Positions 1 through 14,600 of a stretch of 64,000 nt of DNA are shown piece after piece. Each line of letters begins with the position of its first letter. Position 1 is the stretch's first letter. Source of the DNA: Phalacrocorax aristotelis (lineage: Eukaryota > Chordata > Aves > Suliformes > Phalacrocoracidae); the NCBI RefSeq assembly GCF_949628215.1, contig NC_134279.1, positions 48,100,266 to 48,164,265 of the forward strand. The letters run 5' to 3'. The notes under the pieces are model-generated. The model saw only the letters and a program-made list of their open reading frames with translations, ran no database searches and was not told the DNA's origin. Both the position numbers and the translations under genes were made by a program.

Positions 1-3000
1 GGTGACCTACAGGCCCAGAAGAGAGTGCAGGAGGGAAAAGCAACCCACTGCGTACTGTGGCAGGGGGCTGTGTCTGACAGCTGGTCTGGAATGAGAAATC
101 TGTGTGTAAGAGGATGATTGGCAATCAGAAGACCAAAACACTCACCTCCTACATGCGGTTTGGGTTTGGGGAGACAACAGGCAAAAGATGGTTGTTTATA
201 GAGGGTGAGAGATTCAATGGCCCATGCAGTTTTGGAAGGATGGGGCTAAGTTTTAACCTGTAGCTGGCCTCTTGCCTTAGCTCCTTCTCGGATGCAGCAC
301 TGAAAGGTGACATTCATCCTTCGTCGTAATCATGCCTGTCTGTTGTCACAAACTGTCTCTGAAATCTAGTACAGGTTGGAGGTACCAGTGTAACTCTATA
401 AATAATACAGCAAACTACAAGGGTGTAGCTAACATGTATACACTCTGCAGTACAGATTAGTATCCCTTTGTAGGCTTGAACCATGACTAGCTCACTGGGG
501 TCTACAGGCGACACTACAACTTCTCAATCAGCATAATCAAAACCATACAACCTTTAAAGAGCACATCTGCAAGGCAAAATAACTGTTCTGCAGTTATGTG
601 GTGCTCTGCTTTTCACCCAAGTGACTCGGTGTCAGGGTTCCCTAATGAAGCTATCAGCTGGGAGAATAGCTCACCCAATATTTTAGCACTCTAATTTCCT
701 CTTCTTATAGAATAGCAATAAAGAGATTTGCCAAGGCAAATTACTTAGGTTTCCAAAAGCATTTTGTATATAGCTGCTCAATCTGGAAAGATAAAGTCTG
801 GGAGGGGTTTAACCACAGTTTTCACTGGCATTGGGGTACATGTTGAGCACTTCTCAAACTCTATCCTACATAATTGGCGTATATAATTTATTCCTACATG
901 TACTGTACAAGGAAAGAACACAACATAATCTTCCTTCAAAAACTGAAGGAGCCAGTTCCAGCTGTGCCACTCACAAGGCAACAGTGGCGACAAAGCGCCA
1001 CTATAAGAGGTAAGGAATCAGAAGTACCATTATTAAACATTAGTCGAGAAAACTGAACCAGTCTAAACCTTTCATCTATGTATGTACTGTGAGGGGAAAA
1101 AGGTCAGAGGCAGGCAACCAGTGCCTTGATTCTGCCATAATACCTCCTTTCTATCTTGTGTATGCAAACGCCTGCTACAGTCAGCGAATTGCACATTGGG
1201 CAGTAGAGGCCAAGCCTCTGATCTGTTTGCTTTCCAGAGTAGCTTCCTCCTCTTGGAATCTATGAGCAGTAAATGCCACTCTGAGCATATAAACCTCTTC
1301 TAATGTTTCAAAGGTAATATTAAAAATACTACATTTCCTTAGAAACCTTGTCTCACTTATGTCTAATATACCTATAGCAGATTCTTAATAACTTTTGTCT
1401 TTATTAATCCACTTACCATCCTCATTAGTATGAAATGTCATTATAGAAAAATAAGTTAGATTTTATTGTTCTTGCTACACTAAACCGCTGTATGGTTTAT
1501 TTACGATTGTGGACAAAAGTTTCCACATTATCCTTACTAATTATATTCCTATCTTCTGCAATGCAATTCTTTAATTTCTCCTCTTGTTAATACCTATGAG
1601 ACTGTGCTGTCACTGGGACGACCGGAAAGGAACCACAACATGTTCCAGACTCATCCTTGATAAGAAGAACGTGGAGCTGTGACTCCAGGGCATGCTGAAA
1701 CTCAAGCAAACTGATTTAGACATTGTTTTAACTTATTCCAATGGTGGTTTCTTAATTTCTGCCCTGGAAAACTAGATGCCAAAGGTCCATTGAGGAGCCC
1801 TCTCTCCTCGTGTAGGCAGGCACACTCACAAGGAGAGCTCTGTGCAGCAATGCAAGGCAGCTCTCCCTGGTCAGGCCCTCCATGCCCATCAAGCAGCAGC
1901 TGCGTAAGGTAGGAAGAAGGAATTTGCACCATCTCAGAGCTACAGGAGATATAAACCAACCCAGCTATTATGGACACATTGCATCCCTCCTGCCTTCCAG
2001 AATAGGTCCCCCTCCACCCTGGAAGGGACAGCAGCCCATGGAAGGCAGGTCACAGAACAGCAGAGAGAAACCCCCACATCCTGACCGTAACCCCTTCCCC
2101 ACTCCACATCACTCCACTGGCTTCCTTGCTGAAGGGACTGAGTGTAGTCGGTGGTGGTAACAAGGAGAGGAGTCTGGCGTGAAGGAATGAAGTTGATGCT
2201 GGAAAAGCAGGGAGAAAGGTCTTTTCCCTATATGTCTTAGTGTTTGCCTTTTTTCTTCCTAAATTAGTAAATAAATATATATATAAATTGGCAGTAAAGT
2301 AAATTAATGTTCCCTAAGTCAAGTCTGTTTTGTCCGCACTGGAAACTGATAAGTGATCTCCCTGTCTTTAGCTCAACCCATGAGCTACTTCTTTCCTGTT
2401 CCATCTGCTTTCTCCCTGCATCCCACTGAGTGAATGAGCATCTGGGTTGGAGTTTGGCTGCTGGCTGGGGCCAACCCACCACATACAGCAAAGAATCTGG
2501 GACAATGCCTGCAAGCAACATTTGTTTTATAGGAGGAAAGACTTTTGGGGGGGCGAGGAGGGGGTGAGTGATGAAAGTGAAAATTGTGATATCTCCGTCC
2601 TACATTGCATTCTCAGTTATACTCCAGTTTTGCACTGGAGTAAATTAAATTACCCCATATTAACACAGAAGTAAGTAATCTGAGACAAGCATCTGGCCTC
2701 CGGTTCTCACCACAAGCAAATAAACAGCTATTACCTAAGCTACGCTATGGGGCCTATACACTCTTTCCCACTCGACATGAGCAACAATAGTCCTAGTGAG
2801 CATACATAATTATTTGTTTGGATCATGTTCAAATACAGAATTGTGTCATGGAAGGTTTAAAGATTTCTGTATAAACACTAATTATTACTAAACAACATAC
2901 GTATGATAATAATCTTTGAAATTGCTAGATTTAGTGAATGCTGAAGGTTGACTTGGAAATGGGATGATCAGTTAAAAAAAAAAAGACTGCAGAGAAAGCA

Positions 3001-5691
3001 ATTAATCACTAAATGATCAGGCTCTGATCTCTCTACTGTGACAAAAGCCAGGCTGTAACTTTAGCCCCTAAAATCCCCTCTCTTATTCTGAGTTTCTAAT
3101 CTAACAGCTCTTTCTCCTGCAACTGAGACCAACCACTTCTCCTTATAATATTAATCCTCTTTCTCATATATATGGTCTACCTTTGGGTCTGACAATGTTG
3201 GTATGTCTGAGGGTTCCCTAGCAAAGAAGCCCAGAGGTTGCTGGTGCCCATGTGTCTAATGTAAGCCCATTCCTGGCAGCATTTGATAGCAAAACAAGTA
3301 TAGGAGTCATGCAAGACTTGGCCTATGTAAAACTCAACTTGTGCAGTTGGCCATTTGGATTCCAGAGGTTCTGAGGATATTTCCTAGTATCTCACTGGCA
3401 AGAGATGGTAGTTCAGCTTCTAGGGTCCCATTATTATTTGTGGGAAGATATGAGACCGGGCATGTCTGTAGGCCCCTGGCTGATCTGGGGAAAAGAGCCT
3501 TCATAAACCCATAAGCTTTTTCTGCACTTCCTGTCGCATTTGTCTGCTGTGTGTCCAAGCTCCCTTCCCAGTGCGCTCCCATTTATATCAGGCAGCGTTA
3601 ACTTGTGAATTATTGTAGATTCCCTCCGTTACTGCCTAATGCAGCTGGACCAACTGTTTTAAACGACTTTTGAAACTCAGCAGCAAAGTCCTGGGTGTTG
3701 TCTGTGGTTCCCTGGTAGATGTCAGCCTTAGAGGTAGGCTTTTATTTCTCAGTGTCTTCCCAGCTCACCTGGGATTGCAAAGGGCCTGAAGGTGGCAGAG
3801 GTAGCTTAGTACAAGTTAGACTTTCCACAGGTGCCTACAAATCATGGTGTTCAGTTTTGCTCCTGTTCCGTAAGAATGTCAGATGCAAACCTGCATATTA
3901 ACTGATATCTTGCTGGCATCCTCAAGAATATTACACAGCACAGTTTTTTGCTGTTGAAAGAAGGGCTCAGTGATAACTCTCCTAAAGGGCTATGAGCAGC
4001 TGTGCATACCCTTAGGGACACTTCAAGACAAGGTGACAGCCAGGGGTACCCCCTGGGCTGAATGAAACCCCTTTGTGGTGAAAATGTGTCACTTTAACCA
4101 TAAGCAAACAGAAGAAAATTATTATTGGAAACAGAAATAAATGCAGTGTCCAGACCCATCTTAAACCATGAATTGCTGCACAAAGACCAGACACCGCCGA
4201 GAAGATGCATCTTGCCCCTTTTAGGGACATCAACTTCTCTTAACTTCAGAATCTACCTGGACATCAGAGCTGAAGCAACGTGTGTATAAGAAAGGCAGGA
4301 AGCACAGAGGAGGGTTACTGCAGCTGAGTGCACAGCAAGAGCAAGGACGTAGAGTTCCGTGTTGTGCATCTCTGTATACTTTAGTTTTGATGCTTTTGGT
4401 TTCTCAGAGGTTGGTCAGCTTTGCTAGATGGTGTTTATCCTCTGTCTCCTCTTTACATCCTCACCACAGGACAACAAGGGAATACTCCTGGAGCTGAGAC
4501 ACTTCATGGAAATTCATGCACAGCTGAATCCAGCTGCAACCCAGTCAGAGGACTATAAAAGAAGGAACTGGCGAGGAGGCCTCAGCAGTAAAAGTATGTG
4601 AGAAACAGGAGCCCACCCAAATGCATCTAAGGGTCATTTGAGACAACCTTGGAGATTGCCATGGGGAATATCATTCCAGAAGGTCATATGCATCTCATGA
4701 ATCCTGTGTCATACCCCACAGTCCTGTGTGCAAACATAAGGACAGCTGAATTCAGCCCAAAAGCTTCCTGAAGCAGGAAGACAAGGACTGAGGAAAAGAA
4801 AGAGTGGAAGAGCAATTAAAGGAATAGGAAGGAAGAAGCAGTCACATCAGGTCTGCAATACTTAGTTGGTTTGCTACCTGAAGTGCAGGAAGGTACCCCA
4901 TGCGGTTTCAGCACAGTGAACTCAGACTTCTACATACCCTTCATACGTCTATGCAAGCTAGATATACCCTTACCTGCTAATTAACTCAAACCCATTTACA
5001 TTCCGGTTTGAGCAGTCTAACTTTTATGTGTACATGCAAGTGTGCGTGAAAGTGCTGGAATTTACTTCTCCAGATTTCATGGGTGAAATGGCTCTCTCCA
5101 GTCCCAGACTCCATAAAAGACTCACCTCAGCAATGTCCTGGCTTCTGCCCTGCTACTGACATGATAATTTCAGGAATGGAGTCCTAATTTTTGGAATATA
5201 ATAAAATACCTCGATCTAGCCTAATGCTTCTTTATTTTAACCAAACTCTAATTGACAGCTAGGGCTTGGAGGATGACTAGAGCTTCTATTAACCAGTATC
5301 ACCATCTCAGAAGTACTTCAGACTACATAGAGGGCCTGTAAATTATTCAAGTTCTCAGAAAAATACTAAATACATTTATTACCATTTTTTGGAAATAATT
5401 AGCTTTTATTTAGCAGTCTGTCATACTTCCCAGCCTACAGAAAGCACAGAGGTATGTTACATGCCTTTGAAGCCTTTATTCTAAAGTATGAAACTAGCAT
5501 GTAAAGAGCAACTGAATTTTAAACAGTATATACCCATAACATCAGCTAATTTAAAATATAATCCGCATACTCCATGCAAGAAATATGTCATAAGGGAGCG
5601 CATCTAAGAAATGAGAATCAGTCTGGAGATGTTATGTGAGCCTTTTAGATTAAAAATCATTCCACTTACAAATGAGAAATAAACTGCATAC
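1..5691. other. Intergenic or intronic DNA with no supportable exon
   Basis: This is AT-rich, non-repetitive-looking DNA left of the EF-hand exon at 5692-5802. That exon ends in mid-codon with a good donor, so its gene must continue to lower coordinates here or beyond the window edge. I looked for the next minus-strand exon and found only weak candidates, such as a 17-bp acceptor-donor pair near 3774-3790 and an open stretch near 145-258 that reaches a stop. None is convincing. The short open frames here look like chance. Confidence 0.5.
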
Positions 5692-8600
5692 CAGGAATCA
5701 AACCTGGCCATGAACTGGGGGTATCTGACATTTCCATCTTCATCAAGAGGGATTCTGTCAAGTAGCAGCTCAAACTCTTCATCAGTAATCTCCACACCAA
5801 ACCTGAAACAAACAGCAGTTAGCAGCACTGGCTTGCGGAGTTCACATTTGGGTCAACAGTACCCACAATACCCTGAGCATATGGCTGCCATTAACTCTTT
5901 GTTACTGCTTCGGTCCTCAAGATCAAGAGCACCACGTGAATATCAGAGGTTAATCAGGGTTTTGATCGCTTCAGCTTTCTCAAAGAAAGAAATTCTACCC
6001 TAGAATCCCGGCATTGGTGGGCACAGAAATAGAAATACTAGCATATTGAACTGTGTGCAATTGTCCTCTATAAAAAGTTATTCATTACACTAAAACACTG
6101 GTATTGCTTAAACTAGTTAACTCTGAAAGGCTTTTCATTTGGACTGCTTAGCATGAAAGAAAATGTAGAGAAAACTGTCTTTTCAGGAAACAGCTTCTTA
6201 GTGCTTTTGGAAAGCATTTAATAATGGCTTTAAAGACATTTTGCATACAAATATTTAAAAGTGGCAGTGTTTATTCATCAGCAAGAAAGTGTTTTCACCT
6301 CTTCAGAACAATCAAAACATAATCCTTGAAATACTGGCATAAACAGGAATGACTTAAGCAATAATAAAGAACAAGGCGTTCATTCATCATTTTGCAAAGC
6401 TGATAAAACTCAGCTGATGTTTGGGGGGATATATTTTCTTTTTGGCAAGGCAATGAAAGGGTATGTAAAACATAGTATTTATTTGTTGGTTTGGTTTCAT
6501 CATCATGCCTTCCCACTTTACGTAACTCAAGAAACTCTTCTGCTGGAGTGCCATTTGTCCTTAACTTATTTTGGGGATTTCTGACTCAGAGGTTTGGAGC
6601 ACGGAGAATGGCTCATTCTGTAGAATCCTTTACCCTGATTTATTTCTGAGGAAGTCTGCTGAAGAGGGCAGATACAGCTGCTTTTGCATGTGCCCTCAGC
6701 TGACAGTATCTTATTTTACTGGCTTTCAATTTCACTTATCTACAGTCACTTTTCACTCAGACACGTGCACTTAGGAAAGCTTGAGTTCCGTCAATACACA
6801 TAAAACTACACAGAAACAATGTAAACCTGCAGCGTTTTTTACCTATGAAGAATATAAAACCTAACTTGGCTGAGGAGTGTCAGTAAGAACCACTTTTCAG
6901 GAATGCATAACTGTTCTGGGGTTAAACACCATTTCACAGGTCTTTTGAAGACTAGCTATTCGCATATGTATCAATGGACAAAATCTATTTGCTTACATGA
7001 TCAGTTAAACAAAATCTCCTGACTGTTTCTATCTCTTCATCCTTCTCTCCATTTGCATCAAGGGATGCCATCCCAAAGGGAGTTTAGGCTGTGCATAAGG
7101 CACAAGCAGTGGGGAGTCTATGCTGAGAACCAGAACTGGCCAACTTCTAGCTCTGCAACTAAAACAGACTGTTTAGACATTATGTTACTTCTCTGTGTGT
7201 AACAGCACTTACAAAGAAAGCTATATAAAGAAGCAAAGAGAAAGAATTGCTGTGATCTAAAATATAGGAACAAGGAGAGGAAAATAGGCTCATAGGATTG
7301 GAAGTTATGTCTTAATGTTTATTATCCATTTTGTCCTCTCTTAGAGGACAAAACTTCTCTGGCAACTTTGTTTGCCTCAGAACAAGAATTTTTGTAAAGC
7401 CTAGAAGGAGACAGACATTCACAGAGAGATCACTCCAGCACCTTTAGCTGCAAATAAATAATCTTTCAATCAGTAATTAGGCAGAGTTCTATTATTTTTC
7501 CCCTCTTCATAGCAAAAGATTGGTGCTCTGACTGTGCCAATATAAGTGTTTGTATGAAAAAGATCATAAACTATGAGTTTTTATTGTTGACCACATAGAT
7601 TTTGGATGTAAAATGAGGGAGAAAAACCTTCACTTCTTCTGATAACCAAATGGGAAAAAACCAAACCAAAACAAATGCCCTCGATAGGCAAGTGAGTAAG
7701 GATTTTCTTGGTACTGAACCCAATCTGATCATGACTTGTTATTGAGAATATTTGTCATTCTATAGGTTCTATAGCTCTGAATAACTGCTCATTTAATTCC
7801 ACTTAGGGAGGCTGATAACTTGTTATTGGCCGGTGGCCTGAGCTAGACTGGCAGTACTCTAATGTGAACCACACCACTGCAGCAATCACAATGAGAGCTC
7901 TGATCATACTTCTTTCATAAGAAGAATGTCTCAAACTGCTCTCCATGTCAAGCTACATGAAGAGACTACTAAAAATAAAGGGTGTCTAAGTTTAATGCTC
8001 AAGGAAGTGACTGAACTGTCAACCACCAAGATGGACTTATTTATATCCACATGGAAGAATTAAATATCTCTTTCCTCTGCATGATTTCTCCTTCCCAGCC
8101 TAAGCCTATAACTGTGATCTGGGATACCTGATCTGGGCAGCTGATCTTTGAAACCCCAGACATATAATTGACAGTGTACAAATATATTTAATGAGAAAAT
8201 ACCACCATCATTTAATGAGCTAAACAAATAATGCCATTTCCACAAGGAGGATGGGTCAGGATCATGCTCTTTTCAACACTTCGCTGTTCACCTCTGTAGC
8301 CTTCAAACTGTTCTGACTGAAGCATTGCCAGTGACACACAACTAGTCCCTGAACATGGCTGGGGCAAAACAGCAGTCTGGAAAGAATCCAGTGATCTCCG
8401 GGTGCAACAGTCCCTCTTAGATGTCAAAAGTCATTTCAGTGTTGAAGGTTCCCAAGCTTCCCATATGCATCCAGGGAGATGGGAGCTGATCCTGAAGGTC
8501 TGATCTAAAAGTCTGCCTGTATACACTTACTTTGTAGGGTGGTGAATCCTATTGGAACAGGAGGGGAATCAATGCAAGGTTCTGGAGGGTCCCCTACCCC

Positions 8601-11600
8601 TGCCTTATGTTGTATCTGCAAGGTCAGAAAATACATTGACTGGTCTAAAGGAGTAAAACTGGGGGAAGGGAGGAACAAGGCTGCACCAACTTTGCATACT
8701 GACATTTTCTCCACTATTAAAATTCCAAAGACCTATTTTACATTACTGATCTCAGGATTTCTGGAAACATGCTGTGACTACATTACATCCATCGTGCTCA
8801 CTGGTGTGGAAACAGAAAAAGCATTGAATGAAGAGAGTGTATGGACTATACCATTTGTTATCCCAAACACTGATATTATACCTTTCATTCTGAACCTCCC
8901 CTCAAGCTTTACAAACACTTCCACGATACACAAAAGCAGTAAACAGGAGGATCAAGTGCTCCAGCATGCAAATGCAGCCACCTGAAACTAAGCAATGATT
9001 TAATCAAACAGCAACAGCACACAACAGATGAATCACTGGGTTCTCCAGGGCACATTTTCAAAGGCAGGTGCAATGGGCAGGGCTTGAGAAAAAGATATCT
9101 ATTAACTGGAGGGCTAAGCCTATTTAGACAGAAGCTGATGCAAACGAAAGGGACTGGTTAACAGTGACGTTGAGAGAAAATGCTTTGGCAAGAAGCCCAG
9201 AACCCTGGCAAAGGGAGCACCTGCAAAAAGTCGTATGTGGTTTGTCGTACCAATACCTACATTTGCACATGCAGACTGGGAAATTGCTGTTTCCATTTCA
9301 TCACATGTTTAATATTTGCAATATCCCCAAATAAATGCAGTTCTCACCTCTCAGATCTTAAATCAAAGAGATAAAGAGGAAGATAAAGGTACCTTGGGAG
9401 GCTCAGCAACTGTTCCAGTCTGTTACTGAAGTGTCTCTTAATCATCTATGAAGACACCACTCCTGGAAACCAAGGTAACAGTGGGGTTTTAAGAGGTCAT
9501 TACTGGAAGAGACAAGACACAAAAAACCATCCTCTGCAAGAAAGCAATAGGGGAGACGCACATAAAACAGAGAGGAAGAACTTAACAGGGTGTCAAGACT
9601 AGCATGCTACAGGAGCAGAGACGGCTAGGCAAATAAGACAGCAGCCGAGGTCAGAGGTATAAGCGAGCCTAGAATTCTGATGGACGTTTGAAGGAAGAAT
9701 GAGACATTTATTGTGATCTGATTATAAGGAGAAGTAAGTGGGAGGAACTTTAAACAGGGCATGATATAGCCAGAAAGATAAGCTAAGGGGATTATTCCAG
9801 CAGTGTGACCTCAGATCTGTCCAGGGAACAAGGGCAAGGCAGAGGTACTTGCAATTACTGAGAAATAACAGGCAGTTGTGAGGTGCACATCCATACAATT
9901 CTTGTGTGCAAACATGTGTAGCAATCATGGTTTCTGCTGGCAGGCAGAGCATGAATTCACTACATGCTGCATTTGCTCATAAAAACATGGCCCCTCCTCA
10001 GCACCTCTTGTACATTTTATAAGAGATCACCAGGTATCTTGCCTGTGAAAGCAACATTAATGAATCAGAGATGCAAAGGAATCGGACACAATCTCCCTCT
10101 CTTGCATTTTTTAAGGAATCAGCAACAAGTTGGGCAATTACCTAAATATTTATGAAAAGAGGACTTAACAACAGACTTCAGGGAATCTAAAATTATGTTT
10201 TATTGGCATAAATCACAGGGCTTTTTCCTCTAGAAAACATTCCTTTTTCCACCTCTCATGGCACAAACACTAAAAGTATCTGCATGTCCTCATCTGTGTG
10301 TTGGTGCCTATTTGGCCCTTCGATCCTCTCATCATTCTCAAGGAAGACACCAAATGTATCTCACCAGTCTGCATCTGGCAGCCAGCTTTCCTGCAGGAGA
10401 GACCTAACATGTAAAAATCTAGGCTTAGAAAGCTGAACCACTGCAATCTCTGTGTGAAACACCGCCTGGGAAAAACTGGCCCACAAGATTTAGAGGCAGG
10501 GAAAGGAAAAAACCCCAGATTACCTCCTACTCATTCTTTCCTCATATGCTGTTGTCCTTCTGGTTTGTAATGTTTCAAATAACCCAGGTACTGCAATTCA
10601 ACTCCAAGTCATTATTAGTTCATGCTATGGCCATAATATCTTTCTTGCGGGATGTTTTTCCAATTAATCCATTTTTTCCCCTTTCACAGTTATTCCCCAA
10701 CATGTCACATTAACTGGGACTCTCTGTTCTTGGCATTTAGATTTGCATACTGGAACACAGTTTCAGAGCATGCTTAATTCAAAAGCCAGATCCTTCAGCC
10801 ACTTAGGCAAACAACAGCATAAGACAACTATTTTCCCATTTCATCACAATTTCGCCAGCCAGAGAACAGCATCTGGCATCAGCCAGAACAATGTGCGCTT
10901 CAGCAGCAAAGCAGGGTTTAACCCAGTGCTCTGGGCAGCATGATGCTCCTACAGCCTCAAGTTCTTCCAGCTCTTTATTTTTATCCTACCGTTCAGACCC
11001 TGCTGGTAGGCAACAAACTGCCAGGGATACTGGATCACACCACAGGCTCTTCAGAGCCTGATCTCCTCCCACTGGGAGCAAGGCAACTAAATGCCTTGAC
11101 CCAAAAGTATCTTGTTATGTTTACTGTTTAAATACAATCAAAGCAAAAAAAATTCATTCCATGGAAGCAGTTTGAAAAGGAAAGGTAGCACCAGGAATGC
11201 CTGGCTCCCTTTTGTTTCCCTATAAATAAAGAGATCTAACATTCAGGTAACCACGAAACAGCACCAGGATGGGGAGGGGAGGGGACAGTCTGGGGAGGGG
11301 GGTTGCACAGGCCACCATGTTTTATGCTCTGGATCACTTGCAGGCCGAAATCCCTATAGTCTCACAGTCACAGCAACTCTCCTACCCACCCCGTCAGTAA
11401 CACCTCAAGGAAAAGGCTCTGACATTGCTAATGTAAAAAAACAAGACTAGCAAACACTTACGTGTTATTACTCCCTGTACACATTGTGAGAAAGCGCAAG
11501 CAAGTCCATACTGTGTCAAAAATATGTTATTAAGAGCTAACAATGCAGCATGTAGTACGTGTACAGTATTTTGTTGCACTGACCAGATCGTTGTGTGACC

Positions 11601-14600
11601 TTCCCTTCTGTATCTTGGATTATTCCACACAGACACATAAACCAGATTGTTCAGCATGTCTAGACAGTAATATGACTTTTTGTCATCTCCTAGTACTTGA
11701 ACCCTTCACAAACTGCTGGATTTTATAGTTAACTGACCTCTGCCTGCTATAGAAGGGAGAAGGGATCCATTGTCCACAGTCACAATGCTAGGAAATAAAA
11801 CCAGGTCTCATGAACTCTCATGTCATGCCTCTTAAACCACCCCTTTAATCCAATACCTTTCTACCCTTACCAAAGGAATCTCCCAGATCCCCGTTCTCTG
11901 CATCTTCCCCTCAGGCATAGCTATTTCAATGCTACCATATGTTTATTGTAGTACTATAAAACTCATGCTCAGAGAAGGTCTAAGCACAGCAGTGGCTAGA
12001 AGGCTGCAAGCTGTCACCACCTGTCTGTACTAAATGTGCCACAGCAGCAGTGCTGCTGAATAAGTAGTAGAAACAACAGGAATTGGGAGAAAAAGAAAAT
12101 GGAAAAAAGTAATTGTGCTTGACTACTAAATACCTTGCTGTGGGAAAACAGACACCTACAACAGCATTGTAAGGGTCTGCTGCTGGAAGCATTTCTCAGC
12201 TACTGGGGTTCTGTCTTGTAGCACATCCCCCAAGAGGTCAGTCAGTTTTCCAAATGACAACGGCAGATTTACATTGCCAACTGTACATTAATCATGGGAA
12301 GTACAATGCCTTAGTTCCATTTCCTTACTACTGCTCCTACAGCAGGTAGCAAGGCAAAAACCACCTCGAGAGGTCTCACGGGGATTCTGCCAGAACACTT
12401 GATCAAGAATTATCAGAGTTATCTTCCTCTGGGTGCTAAGCTCAGAGAGGATGTCATAAGCAGGGACACCACGCAGGACCATTCCTGTGTCCCCCATATA
12501 TGCTCTCAGGGCTCCTTTACACCGTGCTCAGGTCTAGCTTTCATGCCACAGGGGCCTGAGAATATCTGTTATCCAAAAGCTGCCCAGCAGCCTCCCATCA
12601 CTTGTGGGAAATCTATGAAGGAGGATGATGTAAACCCCAGCTCTTCATCTGGACAGCATTACATACAATGGAGACTGTGAACTGCTTTGGCTGATCCTAG
12701 GAATGCTGCCACACCTATAAACCATGGGTGAAAAACCCAGGCTGGGTAACAGGTTATCAAACAGAATAAAGGATTATTTCTTGCTGAAAAGGACTTCCTT
12801 CAGAAGCAGCTTCTTAATTCAAGAACTCCAGTGTTTGGTACCTGGAGGGTACAAGAGGTGCCATTTCCCAACCCTGAAGAACAGCTGGAGATGTTACAGC
12901 AGATTTCTGAAGCTGGATGCAGACACAGTAAAAGGAAGCAATTCAGATAGTGCAGGGAGCAAAACAGAGTCTTTATTACAAAACAAAACAAAACAAAACA
13001 AAACAAAACAAAACAAAACAAAACAAAACAAAACAAAACTGATATAAAAAAGCAGAAGAGCCTTGTCATCCACACAGGATGTTTCCTCCAAAAAATAACT
13101 TTAAAAATGTCACACTAACTTGGAGGTATTTTTGCTACAGCAAACCAGAAATCTTACATTGTACAGACTAAAGCAGTTGCTACTCCATTCACCTTCACTG
13201 AGACTGCCTGGGCACTTCCACTAAGCGCCTCTCAGCAAGAGTCAGTGTACCAGCTGCAGCTTTGCCAGCACCACCCAGGGCTGCCTGCTCTCCTCACAGC
13301 TGGCATCTGCACACTGCAGCTGCTCCCTCATGCCCACAAGGATGCTAAAAATACAGCATCTCCTTGCTGGAGCACAAGAGATACCTCCTTTCCCATACCC
13401 TGGAAAAATACATGTTCAACTCCAGTCCAGATGTGATTGGAAGTCTGCCAGTTAGACCAACCTGCTCTAAAATCTGCCCTTGCATACAGATGAGTAAGAC
13501 AGATAAGAAGGCTAAGTGCAAACCACATAGCGTGTGAGTAGTGTATGTACAACACAGGTGGCCTCAAGAGAGCTACATCCTTGTGTAACAGACTAGGAAA
13601 GCTTATACCTTTTCCCTCTGAAAACAAATGTAGATCTTTCCCAAACTAAGTGTGGGCAAAACTTGGCAAAAAATTCTTATATTTCATTAAGGTGAAGGAT
13701 GCAAGTCATGATCCAACAGGCTTAAGCAGTGTCATTTATAACAAAGCCTAGCCAATGGCAAATACTAAAAGTGAATAGCTCCTGAAAATGTGATTAAAAA
13801 ATTGCAGAATATGTCACATCATACACCATTTGAAAATATCTTTTACACAAGTGTTAATGTGTGGAAGAATGCCCTCTCTGAAACAGCTTTTTACCAGGTA
13901 TTTGCTTCACTGAACTTACATTTTCTATTTTGTCAACCACATTCCTTTGATACGCGAACTAATTTTAAATATTTTAAAGTGAATTTTTAAATTTTTTGGA
14001 ATAAAATATAAAAACCTACTCCAGAAAAAGAGAAATGAATCAATTTCAAACACCACAACATATAAACTTGAAAATGTTGACATTTTTGTGGAACAGTTTA
14101 TTTTGTTTTGAGCAATTCTGTTAAGAGTACCATATGCCCTGATAAGGTCAATGTTAACTTGTCATGATACTCTGTAAATGAGTCAATTAATTTAAAAATT
14201 AACTATCAACTAAAAAGATGAAAGTTCAAAATTTTGAGAATTTCCCTACAAGTTTTCTAGACGTGGTAGTAGAGAAGTGTAATGCTACAAAAACCATGAC
14301 AAAGCACCCAGACTGGTACATCTTTTACCTTTGACTCCTATTTGCTCACAGGCTCAGTGATGTGTACCTGATCTTAGTGTGGTCATTTCCACTTGCCAAT
14401 GCGTAATACCCCATTAGGGGGTTACACCCATTTTGCCCAGATGGACCTATATATTTGGGATCAGTAAACCCCACAACTTCCTCATCTTAACATTCTGACA
14501 TTCTAAACTCAGTATTTAGGCTGATGAACTTCAGCCTAAACATAAGTACCCTGTTTCTTAGCACCATTACACAAGTTTCATTCAGTTGAATTTATTAGGA

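Noticed and set aside
8539-8985. 148-codon plus-strand open frame
   Set aside because: No recognisable domain, promoter, splice context or conservation clue; composition like the surrounding non-coding DNA.
12724-13091. Open frames rich in Asn/Lys/Thr or Phe/Cys/Val/Leu
   Set aside because: Produced entirely by the (AAAAC)n microsatellite.
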